Origin: Prorocentrum cordatum
Lineage: Eukaryota; Sar; Dinophyceae; Prorocentrales; Prorocentraceae
Assembly (NCBI GenBank): GCA_963575745.1
Contig: CAUYUJ010016696.1
Location: 162,501-226,500 of the forward strand
Length of the DNA: 64,000 bases
Direction: 5' to 3'
Made by a program: the position numbers and the translations under genes. The notes beneath the pieces are model-generated. The model worked only from the letters and a program-made list of their open reading frames with translations. It made no database searches and had not been told where the DNA came from. Positions within the stretch are counted from its first letter, which is position 1, and every line of letters begins with the position of its first letter. Positions 21,806 to 32,629 of this stretch are shown one piece after another.

Positions 21806-21948
21806 GTAAATAACAACGCCACAAACGTGCGCGGAGTTCCTTGAAGCTGCGCTGGACCCCCCCCCCTGGCGCGCGGAGCGCGCCGCCGGGGGGGGGGGGC
21901 CCAGGCGCCGATCCGAGAACTCCGCGCGGAGCGCCCCACGTTTACGTT
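21806..21948. mobile_element. GC-rich hairpin element (copy 1 of 7)
   Basis: Arms carry GTGCGCGGAGTTCCT and CTCCGCGCGGAGCGC. The centre has GGCGCGCGGAGCGCGCC. It abuts the TACAGTCGG element that follows. Confidence 0.75.
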
Positions 21949-22149
21949 TACAGTCGGACTTGATTGCACAGGACACGCGAGAGGACACAAGACCCTTCCG
22001 ACGGCAACATGGCCTCCACCAAGGGTGCCTGCAACGTGGCCTCCAACATGGCCTCTTCCCAGGACTGCAGAGGACACGACGCGCGATGCATAGGACACAA
22101 GAGTACCCTTGAGTTGGCAGGGTCGACCTACGAACCCGGGCCGACTGTA
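21949..22149. mobile_element. TACAGTCGG-ended TIR element (copy 1 of 2)
   Basis: Begins TACAGTCGGACTTGATTG and ends CGGGCCGACTGTA. Internal marks are GGACACGCGAGAGGACACAA, GACCCTTCCGA and GGTCGACCTA. The other copy is at 63666-63829. Confidence 0.7.
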
Positions 22150-22662
22150 TGGCGTTTCTTCGTCGATCCCCCCCCATTGGGTCGTCTTCCGCAGGGGTGG
22201 CGGACTCCGAGCAGCTGGCGCGGCGGCCGCTCTGCCGCGAAGTCGGAGCCCACGGGGCCCGGGCCGCTCGCGGGCCCCGACGGAAGCCTGCTGCGGAGCC
22301 CGCTCGGCGGGAGGGAGGGAGAGAGCACCCGAGCACGTCCGCGTGGGCAGGACGCGCCGCCTGCTTCGGGCAGGTCCGCCGCGAGCTCCCCGTGCGGCCC
22401 GGAGGCGAGCAGACCCCCACGAAGCCACGAGAGCCCCCCAGGAATCGGCGGCGCGCACAAGAGGGGGAGGGAGGGAGGGGGGAGGGCTTCTCAGAAGCAG
22501 GGCTGCTTCTTGGCAGGCGCCGGCCCTACGTCTATATATATATATATATATATATATGAGGCCCGCGCCTTCTCTAAGAGGCAGGGGTGCTTCTGAGAAG
22601 ACCTCCCCCTCCCCCCAGCCCCCTCTGCGCGTGGCCGACAGACCCCACGCGCCCGCTCAGGG
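22150..22662. other. No recognised gene; short (TA)n near 22533-22557
   Basis: GC-rich DNA with open frames on both strands but no recognisable domain. Confidence 0.4.
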
Positions 22663-22825
22663 TTAAGTCGGGCCTGTCCCCCTACAGGGAGATTTTGGGC
22701 GAAAAAAATAGCTTAAACATGCCCCCCAGATGCTCAAGAATGATGGCCCCAAATTCGTCCCCAGACTAATCTTATCTTTGATTATTCTTGAACATTCCCC
22801 CTGCAGAGGGACAGGCCCGACTTAA
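22663..22825. mobile_element. GTCGGGC-ended MITE (copy 1 of 8), flanked by TTAA
   Basis: Reads TTAAGTCGGGCCTGTCC at the left and GGACAGGCCCGACTTAA at the right, with CCCCTACAGGGAGATTTT next inside. The AT-rich interior lacks coding capacity. The family recurs eight times in the window with lengths of about 135-205 bp. Confidence 0.9.
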
Positions 22826-23429
22826 GCTCAGGGGCCCGTCCCCCCGGACCCCCCGGCCCTGCCTCTGGATTGAGCAGGGACCGACCGTCCCGGCACTCCT
22901 ATAATCCTACCACGAAATGTTCTTAGAACCCAAATGTTCTAAGAACAAAAACCATATTCTTAGAACATAAACCCGATGTGTTAAAACAAGACGCTCCGCC
23001 ACTGCTTGAGGACCCCCAGCCCTGCCTCTGGGGGCCCTTCGACCGCCTGCCCTCCGGCGGAGCCGTCCCCCGCGCGCCGCCGGGCCGAGAGCGGGCCGGA
23101 AGCGACACGGCATCGGGTCGGAGTGCTCCCCGCCTCGGGCTGCAGGGAGAAGAGGAGGAGGAGGAGTCCTGAGGAAAGCGGGTCCGGACCCTTGGCCCTT
23201 CTCCGAGGAACAAGTTCTTCATCCTGAGTCTCGGGGGCGGCCAAGAGGGGGGTGTCCAGGGGGGGTGGGGGGGAATCATGGCCGGCGGCATGTGCGCGGC
23301 CCAGGGGGGAGGGGGCCAGGGACGCAACGAAACAGGAAGAGGCGCCGTGAAATCTGGGGAAGAATCATGGCCCACGCCACGATAGCCACCCCACCCTAGT
23401 CATTACCTCCCTCTTTGCCGCCCCCGAGC

Positions 23430-23645
23430 TCCTCGCCTCGGGCTGCATCGGCACGGATCCGAAGCAATCAGATCGGATCGACTGCGCTGGGGCGAACACC
23501 GCCTCGGACCGCATCGGGACGCAGCGATCGGGCCCGAAACGATCGCACCGGGCAGCATCGGGTCTCTCCCAAGAGCGAAGCCGAAACGGATCGAGCCTGA
23601 CGAGATCGGTATCGCATGGGGTCGACTGCGCGCAGGGTGCTCAAC
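23430..23645. repeat. ATCGG/GATCGG-rich patch 1
   Basis: Pentamer ATCGG and its complement are strongly over-represented with 8-15 bp spacing. Similar patches lie at 59640-59870 and 62985-63185. Confidence 0.6.
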
Positions 23646-23662
23646 AACGCCACGCGAGCGTC

Positions 23663-23819
23663 AGGTCGGGGATGTCCCCCTACAGGCGGACTTTTTACGA
23701 AAAATATAAAATAAACAAAACATGCACAACAAATATTCAAAAATAATCAGAAAATCGTCCCCATACGATTTTTGTATCATTTTGTCATATTCCCCCCTGT
23801 AAAGGGGCACGCCCGAATT
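23663..23819. mobile_element. GTCGGGC-family MITE (copy 2)
   Basis: AGGTCGGGGATGTCCCCCTA at the left, CCCCCCTGTAAAGGGGCACG then CCCGAATT at the right, AT-rich middle. Confidence 0.85.
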
Positions 23820-24435
23820 AACGCAAGCGTCGCGCCGAATTTCGTGCCAAGCATCGAAATCGGATGGGATCGAGCCCCTCCTCGTCGACACGACCGCGCT
23901 CGCCCCAGAGTAGCGGGATGGGTACGGCAAATTCGCGTCGTGCCGACTCTGGAGTTGGTTCCTGACACCGCGGGGATCGTTCAACCTTGAACGATGGGCC
24001 GTTCCGTGAACGCCGGATCGTTCAACGACGGGCCGATTCTGGGCCCCGGGCGGCGTTCAACCTTACACGCACGCGCTGGGGACGCCGCCGGTCGACACGA
24101 CGCGTTTGTTTGCCCCCTCCTCCGATATCGGTTTGGATCGATGAGGTCGAACGTGATGGGGGTCGAGAGCTCTATGGGGCCGTGGGGCCACGGCCCCCCG
24201 CGCCCAGAGGAAAGGCACCAAAACAGCCCCGTCTGGAGACACCGCCTCGCTCAGCCGCATCGCGTGCTGCTTCGAGCTTCGGGCTGCGGGCGACTCTGCT
24301 GCTGCCAGCTGGCGCCTCTCGCGCGTCCCTCTCTAACCGGGGATCAGTGAGTGTCCGAATAGCCCCCCTGGGAGTGTATCCCCGAGTTCCCTCCCTCCTC
24401 CCCCCTCCTCCTGCCTCCCTGCCGCCCTCCCTCGT
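23820..24435. other. No recognised gene
   Basis: GC-rich DNA including a small GTTCAA/TTGAAC palindromic stretch near 23980-24020. Nothing else is supported. Confidence 0.4.
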
Positions 24436-24439
24436 GCCC

Positions 24440-24640
24440 TTCCTGCTGGGGGGCTGCGAACTGCGCAACTGTCGCCACGTTCGTGGGCTTCTGCGAGGCA
24501 GGGCGGAATGCAAGGCAGCGCAGATACAGACGAGAACTCGCGGATCTGTCGGGGGCTGCGAACTGCGCAAATGTCGCCACTTTCGTGGACTCCTGGAAGG
24601 CACCGCGGAGTGCAGGGCAACGCAGATCGCGCATGTATCG
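24440..24640. repeat. ~100-bp tandem repeat (GCGAACTGCGCAA type), cluster 1
   Basis: Two adjacent units with GGGGGCTGCGAACTGCGCAA, TGTCGCCAC, TTCGTGG and GGCAGCGCAGAT. Related units occur at 25675-25905. Confidence 0.8.
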
Positions 24641-25045
24641 CGATGTGTTCTGTTGTAAGGAATGTTCGTGCAAATAGTCGCCTCGCGCGGAAAAGGGGTT
24701 GGGTGCGTCCCGGATACTCTAATCCCACCAGCCCTTTGGGCGTGAGTGGTTTAGGGAGCTCTCTCTGTTCTCAACCCCCCTTCTTCCCCTTCGGGGAGGG
24801 GTTTACCCCTCCCCCTACCCCCTCCCCCTGGACCTGGAGAGGTCCTTCCGCGGGTGGCCGGAGGGGTCTTTTTCGACTCCTGGGAGGGCTAAAAAACTAC
24901 ACCCCTCACGAGGATTCTGGCCCCGACGGGGGGGGGGAGAAAAATGCTCCCCTCTTCTTTGAAGCCAAAATCATTGATTTTACTACGGTTTTGGCCCCAT
25001 TTTGGCCTTCTGAGGGGGCAGCGCTAATTAAAGCTCCCCTCTTCT
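24641..25045. other. No recognised gene; contains a CTTCCCCTTCGGGGAGGGG hairpin
   Basis: The CCTTCTTCCCCTTCGGGGAG motif near 24778-24805 recurs at 61878-61905, suggesting a small dispersed element. Confidence 0.5.
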
Positions 25046-25049
25046 TTGA

Positions 25050-25200
25050 TCGATTTCCTCCAAGATGGCCCCAAGAAGCGCCCAGGAGGCACCAAGAGGC
25101 CCCAAGATGGCCCCAAGAGGCCCCCAGGAGGCCCCCAAGAGGATCCCAAACGGCCCAAAGAGGCCCCCCCGAGGCACCCAAGACGCCGAAAAGCCCATCA
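25050..25200 (+). repeat. Degenerate 12-bp CCAAGAGGCCC repeat
   Basis: Tandem CCCCAAGAGGCCCCCAGGAG-like variants. Confidence 0.75.
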
Positions 25201-25234
25201 GGACGACCCTCTACTCGCCTGGGCGTCGTTTCTG

Positions 25235-25440
25235 GACGGGCAGGAGGAGGGGCCCGAACGACTCACACCAGGACGAGGGGCCCGAACAACTCACACCACG
25301 AGAAGCCCGAACGACTCACACCAGGACGAAGAGCCCGAACGACTCACACCACGAAGAGCCCGAACGACTCACACCAGGAAGAAGGGCCCGAACGACTCAC
25401 ACCAGGACGAGAAGCCCGAACGACTCAAACCACGAGGAGC
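25235..25440. repeat. Tandem repeat of CCCGAACGACTCACACCA
   Basis: About eight units of CCCGAACGACTCACACCA followed by GGACGA or CGA and GA(G/A)G, with a mixed period of 24 and 30 bp. Confidence 0.9.
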
Positions 25441-25674
25441 GCTTCCTCTCCCTCCTCCTCCGCCTCGTCCTTCTCCCGCTCCCACCACAAGGAGGCTGTA
25501 CAAGGAGGCGGGAGGAAGGAGGAACAGGGGAGATATGCGGGGGCAGGTGGAAACACGCCTGAAAATCACGACTGTCGGCATGCTTCGCTAGAGTTGCTGT
25601 TTTGAGATGGGCTGGTGGGGATACGCGAAGCGTGAAGAATTTCCTGGCAGAACTCGGGGACTGGGGCCGGATAG

Positions 25675-25905
25675 TCGTCGCGACTGTCGCCACTTTCGTG
25701 GGCTCCTGGGAGGCACGGAGGAATGCCAAGCTGCGCGGATCCTTTAAGACCACATTCGAGCACTCCTGGGAGGCACGACGGCGTGCAGGGCAGCGCAGGT
25801 CCAGCCGAGAGCTCGCGGCTCCGTCGGGGGCTGCGAACTGCGCAACTGACGCCACATTCGAGCACTCCTGGGAGGCACGACGGAATGCTTGGCAGCGCAG
25901 ATGCA
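25675..25905. repeat. ~100-bp repeat (GCGAACTGCGCAA type), cluster 2
   Basis: Units carry CTCCTGGGAGGCACGACGG, GCGAACTGCGCAACTG and ACATTCGAGCA. Clearly related to 24440-24640. Confidence 0.8.
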
Positions 25906-26400
25906 GAGCCGCTTGGGGCCTCTTGGGGGCCTCAAGGGGCGGAGAGCTCGAAATGTAGTTTCGTGTTCCCCCTCAGGGGTTAGGGCCCTCGTGGTCTGCC
26001 TTAGAGGCCTCTTGGGCCGTCTGGGGGGCCTCTTGGGCCGTCTCGGCAAGCCGTGTTGGAGCAATCTTTGGGGCATCTGGGACCGTCTTGGAGCGTCGGA
26101 AAGCCAAAAAGGCAGGAACGCAAAAACCCATCAAACATATAAGGAACATCCATGATAGTTGCCTCTTGGGGCCCTTTCAGGGGTGCTCTTGGAGACCCCT
26201 TGGGTCGTGTTGGAAGCCGTTTGGGCCGTCTGAAGGCCATCTTGGGCGTGTTAGAATATGGTTCGGCGACTCTTGGTCCTCCCGGACAGTCTAGGAGGCC
26301 TCTTGGGGCTAGTTTCGTGTGTTTTGAGGCTGTCCTGGGCCGTCTGGGGGCGTCCCTGGCGGCCTGGTCTCGGGGGCCCCGTACTGGCCCCCCCCGCCTC
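25906..26400 (-). repeat. Degenerate 12-bp CCAAGAGGCCC repeat (antisense) around a 70-bp core
   Basis: CCTCTTGGGCCGTCT-type variants flank 26085-26160, whose reverse complement holds GCCTTTTTGGCTTTCCGACG and CTCCAAGACGG, matching 19756-19830. Confidence 0.75.
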
Positions 26401-26455
26401 GTGCCCAGGGATCTCTAATTATTTCTCTCTGTCTCTCACTCTTTCCCTCTCTCGC

Positions 26456-26457
<2 letters not shown>

Positions 26458-26501
<44 letters not shown>

Positions 26502-27610
26502 CACACACAAACACATGTTATAAACGTACACACTATGTGTACGCATGCATGCATACATACATAGAAACATGCATACACACATGCATACAGACAGGCAGAG
26601 AGACAGACAGACATACAACCACACATACATACACGCACATGCATACGTGCAAACATACATGCATACACACATGCACCCATACATACAGACATACAAATAC
26701 AAATACAAATACATACATACATACATACAAGTACACATATTTGTATATATACATACATACAAATATGCATATATAGAATGCACGCATTGCGTACATACAT
26801 ACATACACGCATACATGCGTACATGCGTACACGCATACATACATACATACATACATACATGCATGCATGCATGCATGCATACATACATACATACATTCAT
26901 ACATACATACGTACATCCATACATACCTACATACATACATACATACATACACGCCTACCTACATACCTACATACCTACATACCTACATACATACACACAT
27001 ACACACATGCATAGATGCACACATACATTAGTACAAACATGCGCAGATACATACATGCATGCACGCCTGCACACATTCACCCACGTGCATGCACGCATGC
27101 ATACAAACATGTATACATGCATGCATGCATGCATACATACATACACACATGCGTACATACATGCATACATGCATGCATACATGCACACATTCACACATAC
27201 ACATACACATACACACATATACCCATACACACATGCATGCATGCGTGCATGCATACATACAGACACACATGCATACACACATGCATACATGCACACATAC
27301 ATACATGTATGCATACATGCATGCATGACTCCGTTCATACATGCATGCATGCAGGCACCACGCACACCCATACATACATACAGCCATGCATGCATGCATA
27401 CATACATGATTGGTTGTATACTTACATACGTGCATGCATACACACATGCATACATACACACATACACACATACATTCGTACACCCATTCGTTCATCCATA
27501 TACATATGTATATACGTATGTGCGTTTACACCTGCAAACATACATACATGCGTGCATAAATACATGTTCATACACATGCATATATACATCCATATGTATA
27601 CATGAATATA
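26458..27610. repeat. (TA)n then (ACAT)n tetranucleotide array
   Basis: About 35 bp of TA followed by about 1.1 kb of ACAT/GCAT units. All long His/Tyr/Cys/Met frames here are artefacts. Confidence 0.97.
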
Positions 27611-27995
27611 TGTATATGTGGATTGCGCGCGGGCTCCTTGGAGGATTGGATCAAAAGGACACTTGGAATATTATTTCCCCGCTGGGGTAATCGCTCAGGC
27701 ATAAGCCGCCATCGTCGTCGGCGCGCCCTCGTCGTCGTCGTCGTCGTCGTCGTTGTCCTCGGATGCGTACTCGCAGAAGGCCGACTGAGTGCACCAGAAG
27801 GGCCCTCCTCCAACTCCTCCTTCTCCTCCTTCTCCTCCTCCTTCTCCTTGTAACATTAACGACACTTCAGGGTTACCGTGGTGCTCCTCCCACCTCTCCT
27901 CGTCCTTATTCACGTCCTCCTTCTGGCACGCTTGCCTCTCCCTCTCCAAGTTTCCCCCCGTCCAGCTCCATGCCGTCCCTCAAGATCTCCTTCTT
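27611..27995. other. Short (GTC)n and (CTC)n arrays, no gene
   Basis: (GTC)n near 27712-27755 and CTCCTT runs near 27805-27850. Confidence 0.7.
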
Positions 27996-27997
27996 CC

Positions 27998-28170
27998 TAT
28001 ACTTAGTGGAGACCCATGCCAAGAAACAACCTGCTTGGGTGCCCTGGGTTTCTTGGGTTTCGATGGGTTTGCGGTGAAAAGCGTGACGTTCCCACACCAA
28101 AAATCAATGAACATCCTAGGGTCTCAGGGTTGGGTTTCTCGTGGAAGGCTTCTTGTGGCCTGGCCTCCAC
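27998..28170 (+). repeat. Dispersed repeat, copy 1 (inverted copy at 32012-32170)
   Basis: Shared marks: CCCATGCCA(A/G)GAAAC, CCTGCTTG, GGTGCCCT, TTTCGATGG, CATCAATG and GGTTGGGTTTCT with GTGGAAG. Its nature is unknown. Confidence 0.75.
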
Positions 28171-28195
28171 TGCAGAGGAACAAGCAACACATGGG

Positions 28196-28600
28196 CCAAC
28201 CATTCGGAAGTCCGCGCGGATTTCTTGAGTCAGCGCTGGACCCTCTTTCACGGAGCGCAATTCGAGGCCTCCTTGATGGGGTCGGAGACAGTGGGGTCGG
28301 AGGATCGCGCCACATCGCCGATACGGGGGGCGATGCATCGGCGATGCATCGTTGATGCGCAAGTGATGCACCGTCGACGTAGGCGGCACATCGGCGACGC
28401 CGGCGTGGGGAAATACGGGCTCCACATCGGCGATGCATCGGCGATGCGGCGCGATCCTCCGACCCCGTCTCCGACCCTATCTAGGAGCCATGTAGCAAGC
28501 GCGACGGGAGGCGGGGCCCGGGGCGCCACGGGGGGGGGGGGGGTCCAACGCCGACCCCAGGACTTCCGCGCGGACCCCGCAAGTCTGCGTTCGTGCTCCT
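28196..28600. mobile_element. GC-rich hairpin element (copy 2), split by a nested element
   Basis: Left arm TCCGCGCGGATTTCTTGAGT and CAGCGCTGGACC at 28208-28245. Right arm ACTTCCGCGCGGACC at 28560-28580. The usual hairpin centre is displaced by the element at 28278-28477. Confidence 0.7.
28278..28477. mobile_element. GGGTCGGAGAC-ended MITE nested in the hairpin element
   Basis: 200 bp with TIRs GGGTCGGAGACAGTGGGGTC and its near-complement GACCCCGTCTCCGACCC. Inner TIR GGAGGATCGCGCC is followed by GATGCATCGGCGATGCATCG-type short repeats. Confidence 0.85.
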
Positions 28601-28634
28601 TCTCCTCCTCCCTCCCTCCCTCCTTCCCTCCCTT

Positions 28635-28770
28635 AGGTCGGGCCTGTGGAGGAAAAAATCAAATATTTATAAAATGGCACTAAAAATACTCTGTAATGCA
28701 AAAAAATAGTCTTCATACTATTTTTTAACAATTTTTGAATTTTCCTCCTGCAGAGGGACAGGCCCGACTT
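28635..28770. mobile_element. GTCGGGC-family MITE (copy 3)
   Basis: AGGTCGGGCCTGTGGAGGAA to CAGAGGGACAGGCCCGACTT. At about 136 bp it is the shortest copy. Confidence 0.9.
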
Positions 28771-29083
28771 AATCCCTCCTCCATTCGCTCTTCCCTCCAT
28801 TCGGGCGTCCAGAAAGGTGGGCAAGGGCCAGAGGCGGAGTCGGAGGAAGTGGGCTCCGCACGGCTCCTGGGACGAGGGACAGCCTGGCTTCCAGCAGGCG
28901 GGCTCCTTCCCTGACCCCATGGGCATCGTTCAACCGACCCCTATCCCTTTGGACGTGGCCTGGGCCCCAATGGCCGATCGACGCCCTGTAGATGGGGACA
29001 TAGGCCGTTCCCTTCGGGTTTCGAGGTGTGTGTCCCAACTGGGGTGCAAAGGATGCTGGGGGTCTGGACTAGAAGGAGAAAAA
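28771..29083. other. No recognised gene
   Basis: Ordinary-complexity sequence; an open frame at 28817-29131 plus has no recognisable domain. Confidence 0.4.
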
Positions 29084-29325
29084 ACACAAAAACATAAACT
29101 TTTGGCGCTCCGCGCGAATTTCGTACATTAGCTTTTGGTGCTCCGCGCGAATTTCGTACATAAACTTGTGGCGCCCCGCGCGAATTTCGTGCATCGGCGC
29201 TGGACCCACCTCCTTGGCGCGCGGAGCGCGCCAGGGGCGGCGCCGGAGGCGCCGCCGGGCCCAGGCGCGGGTCCAAGAAATCCGGGCGGAGCGCCAAGAA
29301 TTTGTGTTTATATTTTGTTTTGTTA
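29084..29325. mobile_element. GC-rich hairpin element (copy 3) with triplicated left arm
   Basis: The left arm GCTCCGCGCGAATTTCGTAC with TTTTGG(C/T) is present three times in tandem before the centre GGCGCGCGGAGCGCGCC and GGCGGCGCCGGAGGCGCCGC. The right arm is AAGAAATCCGGGCGGAGCGC followed by AATTTGTGTTTAT. Confidence 0.85.
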
Positions 29326-29357
29326 TTCGAGATGGGGATGGGGATTGGTTAAACGAT

Positions 29358-29472
29358 ACAATCAACCCGCACAGTAAGGATGCGCGGTAAGGATGCAAGG
29401 GCCTTGGACGCCCATGCCGGCAAGGATGCACAGTAAGGATGCGCGGTAAGGACGCAAGGGCCTTGGGCGCGA
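29358..29472. mobile_element. Truncated TACAGTCAACC-family element, two partial left ends
   Basis: ATCAACCCGCACAGTAAGGA, GTAAGGATGCAAGGGCCTTG, then a second partial copy. It is cut off by the TACACG-family MITE beginning at 29473. Confidence 0.65.
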
Positions 29473-29659
29473 TACACGTCGTTCGGAAGAAGTAGGTGAA
29501 AACATGAAATAGGAAGGCGGATATAGTGGATTGGGCCCAGGTCCTCCCAGAGGGTAACGAAATACAGCAAAAGCATGTCGATTATTGAAGTCGGAAGGCG
29601 CTTGAAGTAGATTGGCATCTGGGACTCCAAAAATACCTACTTTCAACGACCGGCGTGTA
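29473..29659. mobile_element. TACACG-family MITE (copy 1 of 3)
   Basis: 187 bp from TACACGTCGTTCGGAAGAAG to CAACGACCGGCGTGTA, with the GAAG(T)AGGAAGGCG-type subterminal motif occurring twice. Copies at 41403-41589 and 61918-62112 align over their whole length. Confidence 0.9.
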
Positions 29660-29764
29660 CCGATCTTGGGCTACAGCCCAGGCGGGGCCACAAGAGCGTG
29701 GACCAGGAGCACGAGGCCCCCACCGCAGAAGGCGGAGGGGCCCAGCGGCGCAGGGCACACACTT

Positions 29765-29969
29765 AGGTCGGGCATGTCACCCTAAAAAAGAGGACTTAGG
29801 AAGCACTAGAAGATGTGCAAGCCATTCTCGGACATTGTCAACCTTAGCAACAGATGCAAAACATACCAAAAATGGTCAAACATTGTGAACAGTCTTCCCC
29901 AGACTGTTTCCCCAGACTGTTTCTGGACTATTCTTAAATACTCCTCCTGTAGAGGGACACGCCCGACTG
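29765..29969. mobile_element. GTCGGGC-family MITE (copy 4)
   Basis: AGGTCGGGCATGTCAC to TGTAGAGGGACACGCCCGAC. At about 205 bp it is the longest copy, with CCCCAGACTGTTT duplicated inside. Confidence 0.9.
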
Positions 29970-30149
29970 AAGCACAAATGCACCCCTGACGGCCCTCGTG
30001 CACCTCCCACCCTCTACGGACGCCCGGTCGGTGGTCCCCCGTCGCAAGCCCGCCCCGATGTGGAGGCCGCGCCTTGCGGACGCTCACCTCGCAGGGCCCC
30101 TCGGCCACGGAAACCTGGGGCCGCCAGGGGTGAGGGCCCGGGGAGGGCG

Positions 30150-30440
30150 GGGGGCGAAGGAATGGGAATGGGAAGGGGGCCGCGGACAGACATCGGGCAC
30201 TACCCACTTGGAAAGAGAAAAACCATGAGTCTGCAACCCCGGCGGAGCCTGCCCAAGAGGAGGTGAGGAGGCGGACGAAGGGGGGGGGGGCGGCGAGGGG
30301 CATGGGAATGGGAACAGGACCGCTGGCAGAGCCACGGCATCAGACCCCACTTGGGAGGCGAAGCCTTGCGTCGCAGAGGCCCCGCTGCAGCCTCCCCGAA
30401 GGGAGGCGAGGAGGACGAGGGGTGGGCGGCGAGGAGGGGC
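30150..30440. repeat. ~140-bp tandem duplication
   Basis: Two diverged units, each starting ATGGGAATGGGAA, with CACTTGG, the AGCCT block and GAGG(T/C)GAGGAGG near the end. Confidence 0.7.
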
Positions 30441-30639
30441 AGGAAGGGGGGCAGAGGGCGCGGAGGACCAGAGGAGGGCATGGGCAGCAGGACGGGCCCG
30501 GGCGGCGGACGGGGGATGAGGCTGAGGGCTGGGAGGAGCGAAGACAGCAGGCGGAGGAGACGCGGGAGGTCGACTCGCGCGCGCGCGCGCCCTGTCTCCC
30601 GCGCCTGCTCCACCGCGCATCCTCTGCTCACGCCGTGCC

Positions 30640-30860
30640 CAAGAGAGGGGAACACCACTGAGGGGGTCGCCACCCTCGCGGGGAGGGAGGGCCCCCCCAG
30701 GACCCCCCGAGCCCCGCCCAGACGTCCGACACGCCGATGGTCCAGCAACGTCCTCCATCGATGCTCTGTCCTCGATCCTCAGGGGGAGCTGGCGACCCGC
30801 CTGGCGTTGACCCCCCGTGGCGTTGCCTGACCTGCGGCGGCAACTGGCCGCGCGGGTGCC
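30640..30860 (+). repeat. Dispersed repeat related to 38630-38860
   Basis: Shares order of GGGGTC(A/G)CCACC, CCTCGATCCTC-like, GAGCTGGCGA/GAGCTAGCGA and GACCCCTTGGCGCTGCCT-like blocks with 38.63-38.86 kb. One frame gives WRCLTCGGNWPRGCP, a CxxC-type fragment that could be the start of a LINE ORF1. This is a weak inference. Confidence 0.45.
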
Positions 30861-31214
30861 CGGTGGCCGAGGAGGAACGAGGAGAGGGGGGGGGGACTGG
30901 CTTTGTGGATGCCCTGAGCATGGACACTCTAACCTCTCTGCCACTGACAACAGAATGGACTTCAACTGTCATCCGTATGCGTGAGACATGCTCGAACCAT
31001 GTTTCAAGCATGGTTTGGCACTTTCGAATATGTTAAGCATCTGGAGAGGATTTGACAATACGCCTCCTCTCCATGGATCGTCTTCCACAAGGTTGGCTCA
31101 CTCGAGGGGGGGGGAAACCCTGACCTGGAATCGGCGAGGCATGGCCGAGAGATCGGCGGCAGGCCCCCGACAGCACGCGCACCACGGTCCTGGGCAGGGT
31201 GCGACACCCAGCTG

Positions 31215-31529
31215 AGGAGGAGAAGGAGGAGGAGGAGGAGGAGGAGGAGGAGTAGGAAGATGAGGAGGACGACAACGAGGAGATGGAGGAGGAGGCGGCG
31301 GAGGAGGAGGAGGACGAGGACGAGGAGGAGGAGGAGGAGGAGGAGGAGGAGGAGACGAGGAGGAGGAGGCGGAGGAGGAGGCGGAGGAGGAGCAGGAGGA
31401 GGAGGAAGGGAGGAGGACGACGAGGAGAAGGAGGGGAGGAAGAGCAGGAGGAGGAGGAGGAGGAGGGGGAGCAGGAGGAGGAGGAGACGGAGGAGGAGGA
31501 GGAGGAGGAGGAGGAGGAGGAGGAGAGGA

Positions 31530-31569
<40 letters not shown>

Positions 31570-31640
31570 GGAGGAGGAGGAGGAGGAGGAGGAGGCGGAG
31601 GAGGAGGAGGAGCAGGAGGAGGAGCAGTAGGAGGAGGAGG
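31215..31640. repeat. (GAG)n array with (GAT)n core
   Basis: About 320 bp of GAG with GAC/GCG variants, then (GAT)n at about 31530-31568, then GAG again. Confidence 0.97.
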
Positions 31641-32011
31641 ACGGATCTGTGGATCTGGCTCGTGGGTGCCAGAGCCACGCGTCAGGGAGAAAGTACCCCG
31701 CGAAGCACGAGGCCAACGCCGCCCGATCTGGTGACGGAGCGCGAGGATTACGCATGGAACCTGGACCCGTCCGCCGCTTATCCACGCGCCGCACGGCCAG
31801 ATTCGACCTCCGAATAGCACGCTATCCCTGTGAGGCGCTCCACCTGCGAGCGCCCCTTCTGTGCACGCTATCCCCCTGCCAGGGCTTCTCCCAGAGGCGG
31901 GGGATCGCGCACAGTGCTGCACTAAGAGCGGGCTGGCGGTGCCACATAGCGCGCTGTCTGTCCAACGCTAGCCATGATCATGTCTGTGCTTTCTCGAAGA
32001 TCGGAGGTCTA
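31641..32011. other. No recognised gene
   Basis: Ordinary-complexity sequence with overlapping open frames but no domain. Confidence 0.4.
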
Positions 32012-32170
32012 CAACTTCCACCAGAAACCCAACCGAGAGACCCCATGGAACCCATTGATGTTTCGCGTGGATGCGCCACACCTTCCACAACAGAACCATC
32101 GAACCCCCAGAAACCTAGGGCACCCCAGAGGCAAGCAGGGCGTTTCCTGGCATGGGCCCCCCACTGTATG
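32012..32170 (-). repeat. Dispersed repeat, copy 2 (inverse of 27998-28170)
   Basis: Reverse complement carries GCCCATGCCAGGAAACGCCC, TGCTTGCC, GGTGCCCTAGGTTTCTGGGG, TTCGATGG and CATCAATGGG. Confidence 0.75.
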
Positions 32171-32312
32171 CTCCCCCCCTTGGGCCAGTCCCCCTCCCCT
32201 TCGTCCACCCCCGAGCAGAGGGCGGGCGCGGCGGCGCGGCGGCGCGGGCGGCGGCCCCAAACCGACAGCATCGAGGCGCCCCCGCGCCACGCGCTGCTCC
32301 TCTTTTTGTTTG

Positions 32313-32458
32313 AGGTCGGGCGTGCCCTCCTACAGGCGGATTGTGGACGACGAATTAAGAATAGTCAAAAAATACTCGAACACTAATCGAACAATCGTCC
32401 CCAGACTATTTGTTGACTATGTTTGAACACTCCCCCTGCAGAGGGACCCGCCCGACTT
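32313..32458. mobile_element. GTCGGGC-family MITE (copy 5)
   Basis: AGGTCGGGCGTGCC to CCCTGCAGAGGGACCCGCC then CGACTT. Confidence 0.9.
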
Positions 32459-32469
32459 CATTCTTGTTC

Positions 32470-32502
32470 TCAGATCTCCTCGCCGTTGAGGATCTTGAGC
32501 GC
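32470..32502 (-). pseudogene. Terminal mini-exon (ALKILNGEEI) of a repeated dinoflagellate gene family
   Basis: On the minus strand a CCGCGGCAG acceptor is followed by eleven codons, ALKILNGEEI and TGA. It matches by eye the C-terminus of a gene family I remember from dinoflagellates, of the form EYF-KLKP-C ... SYEERV-RR-EEI-SL-EAL-IL-GE. The preceding exon type is found at 38204-38270, ending in phase 0 as this one starts. Upstream here are homopolymer G and (GGA)n arrays, so this is probably a dead fragment. Confidence 0.45.
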
Positions 32503-32629
32503 CTGCCGCGGAGCCAACGGGGGGGGGGGGGGGCGGGGGGGGCGTGGGCGAAGGGTACGAGAGGGGTGTGGGGGAGATGGAACAGGCACGAGCCGACGGA
32601 CGAGGACAGAGAGGATGAAGGGTAAGGAG

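Noticed and set aside
26309-27690. Tyr/His/Cys/Met-rich frames on both strands
   Set aside because: Direct translation of the (ACAT)n tetranucleotide array.
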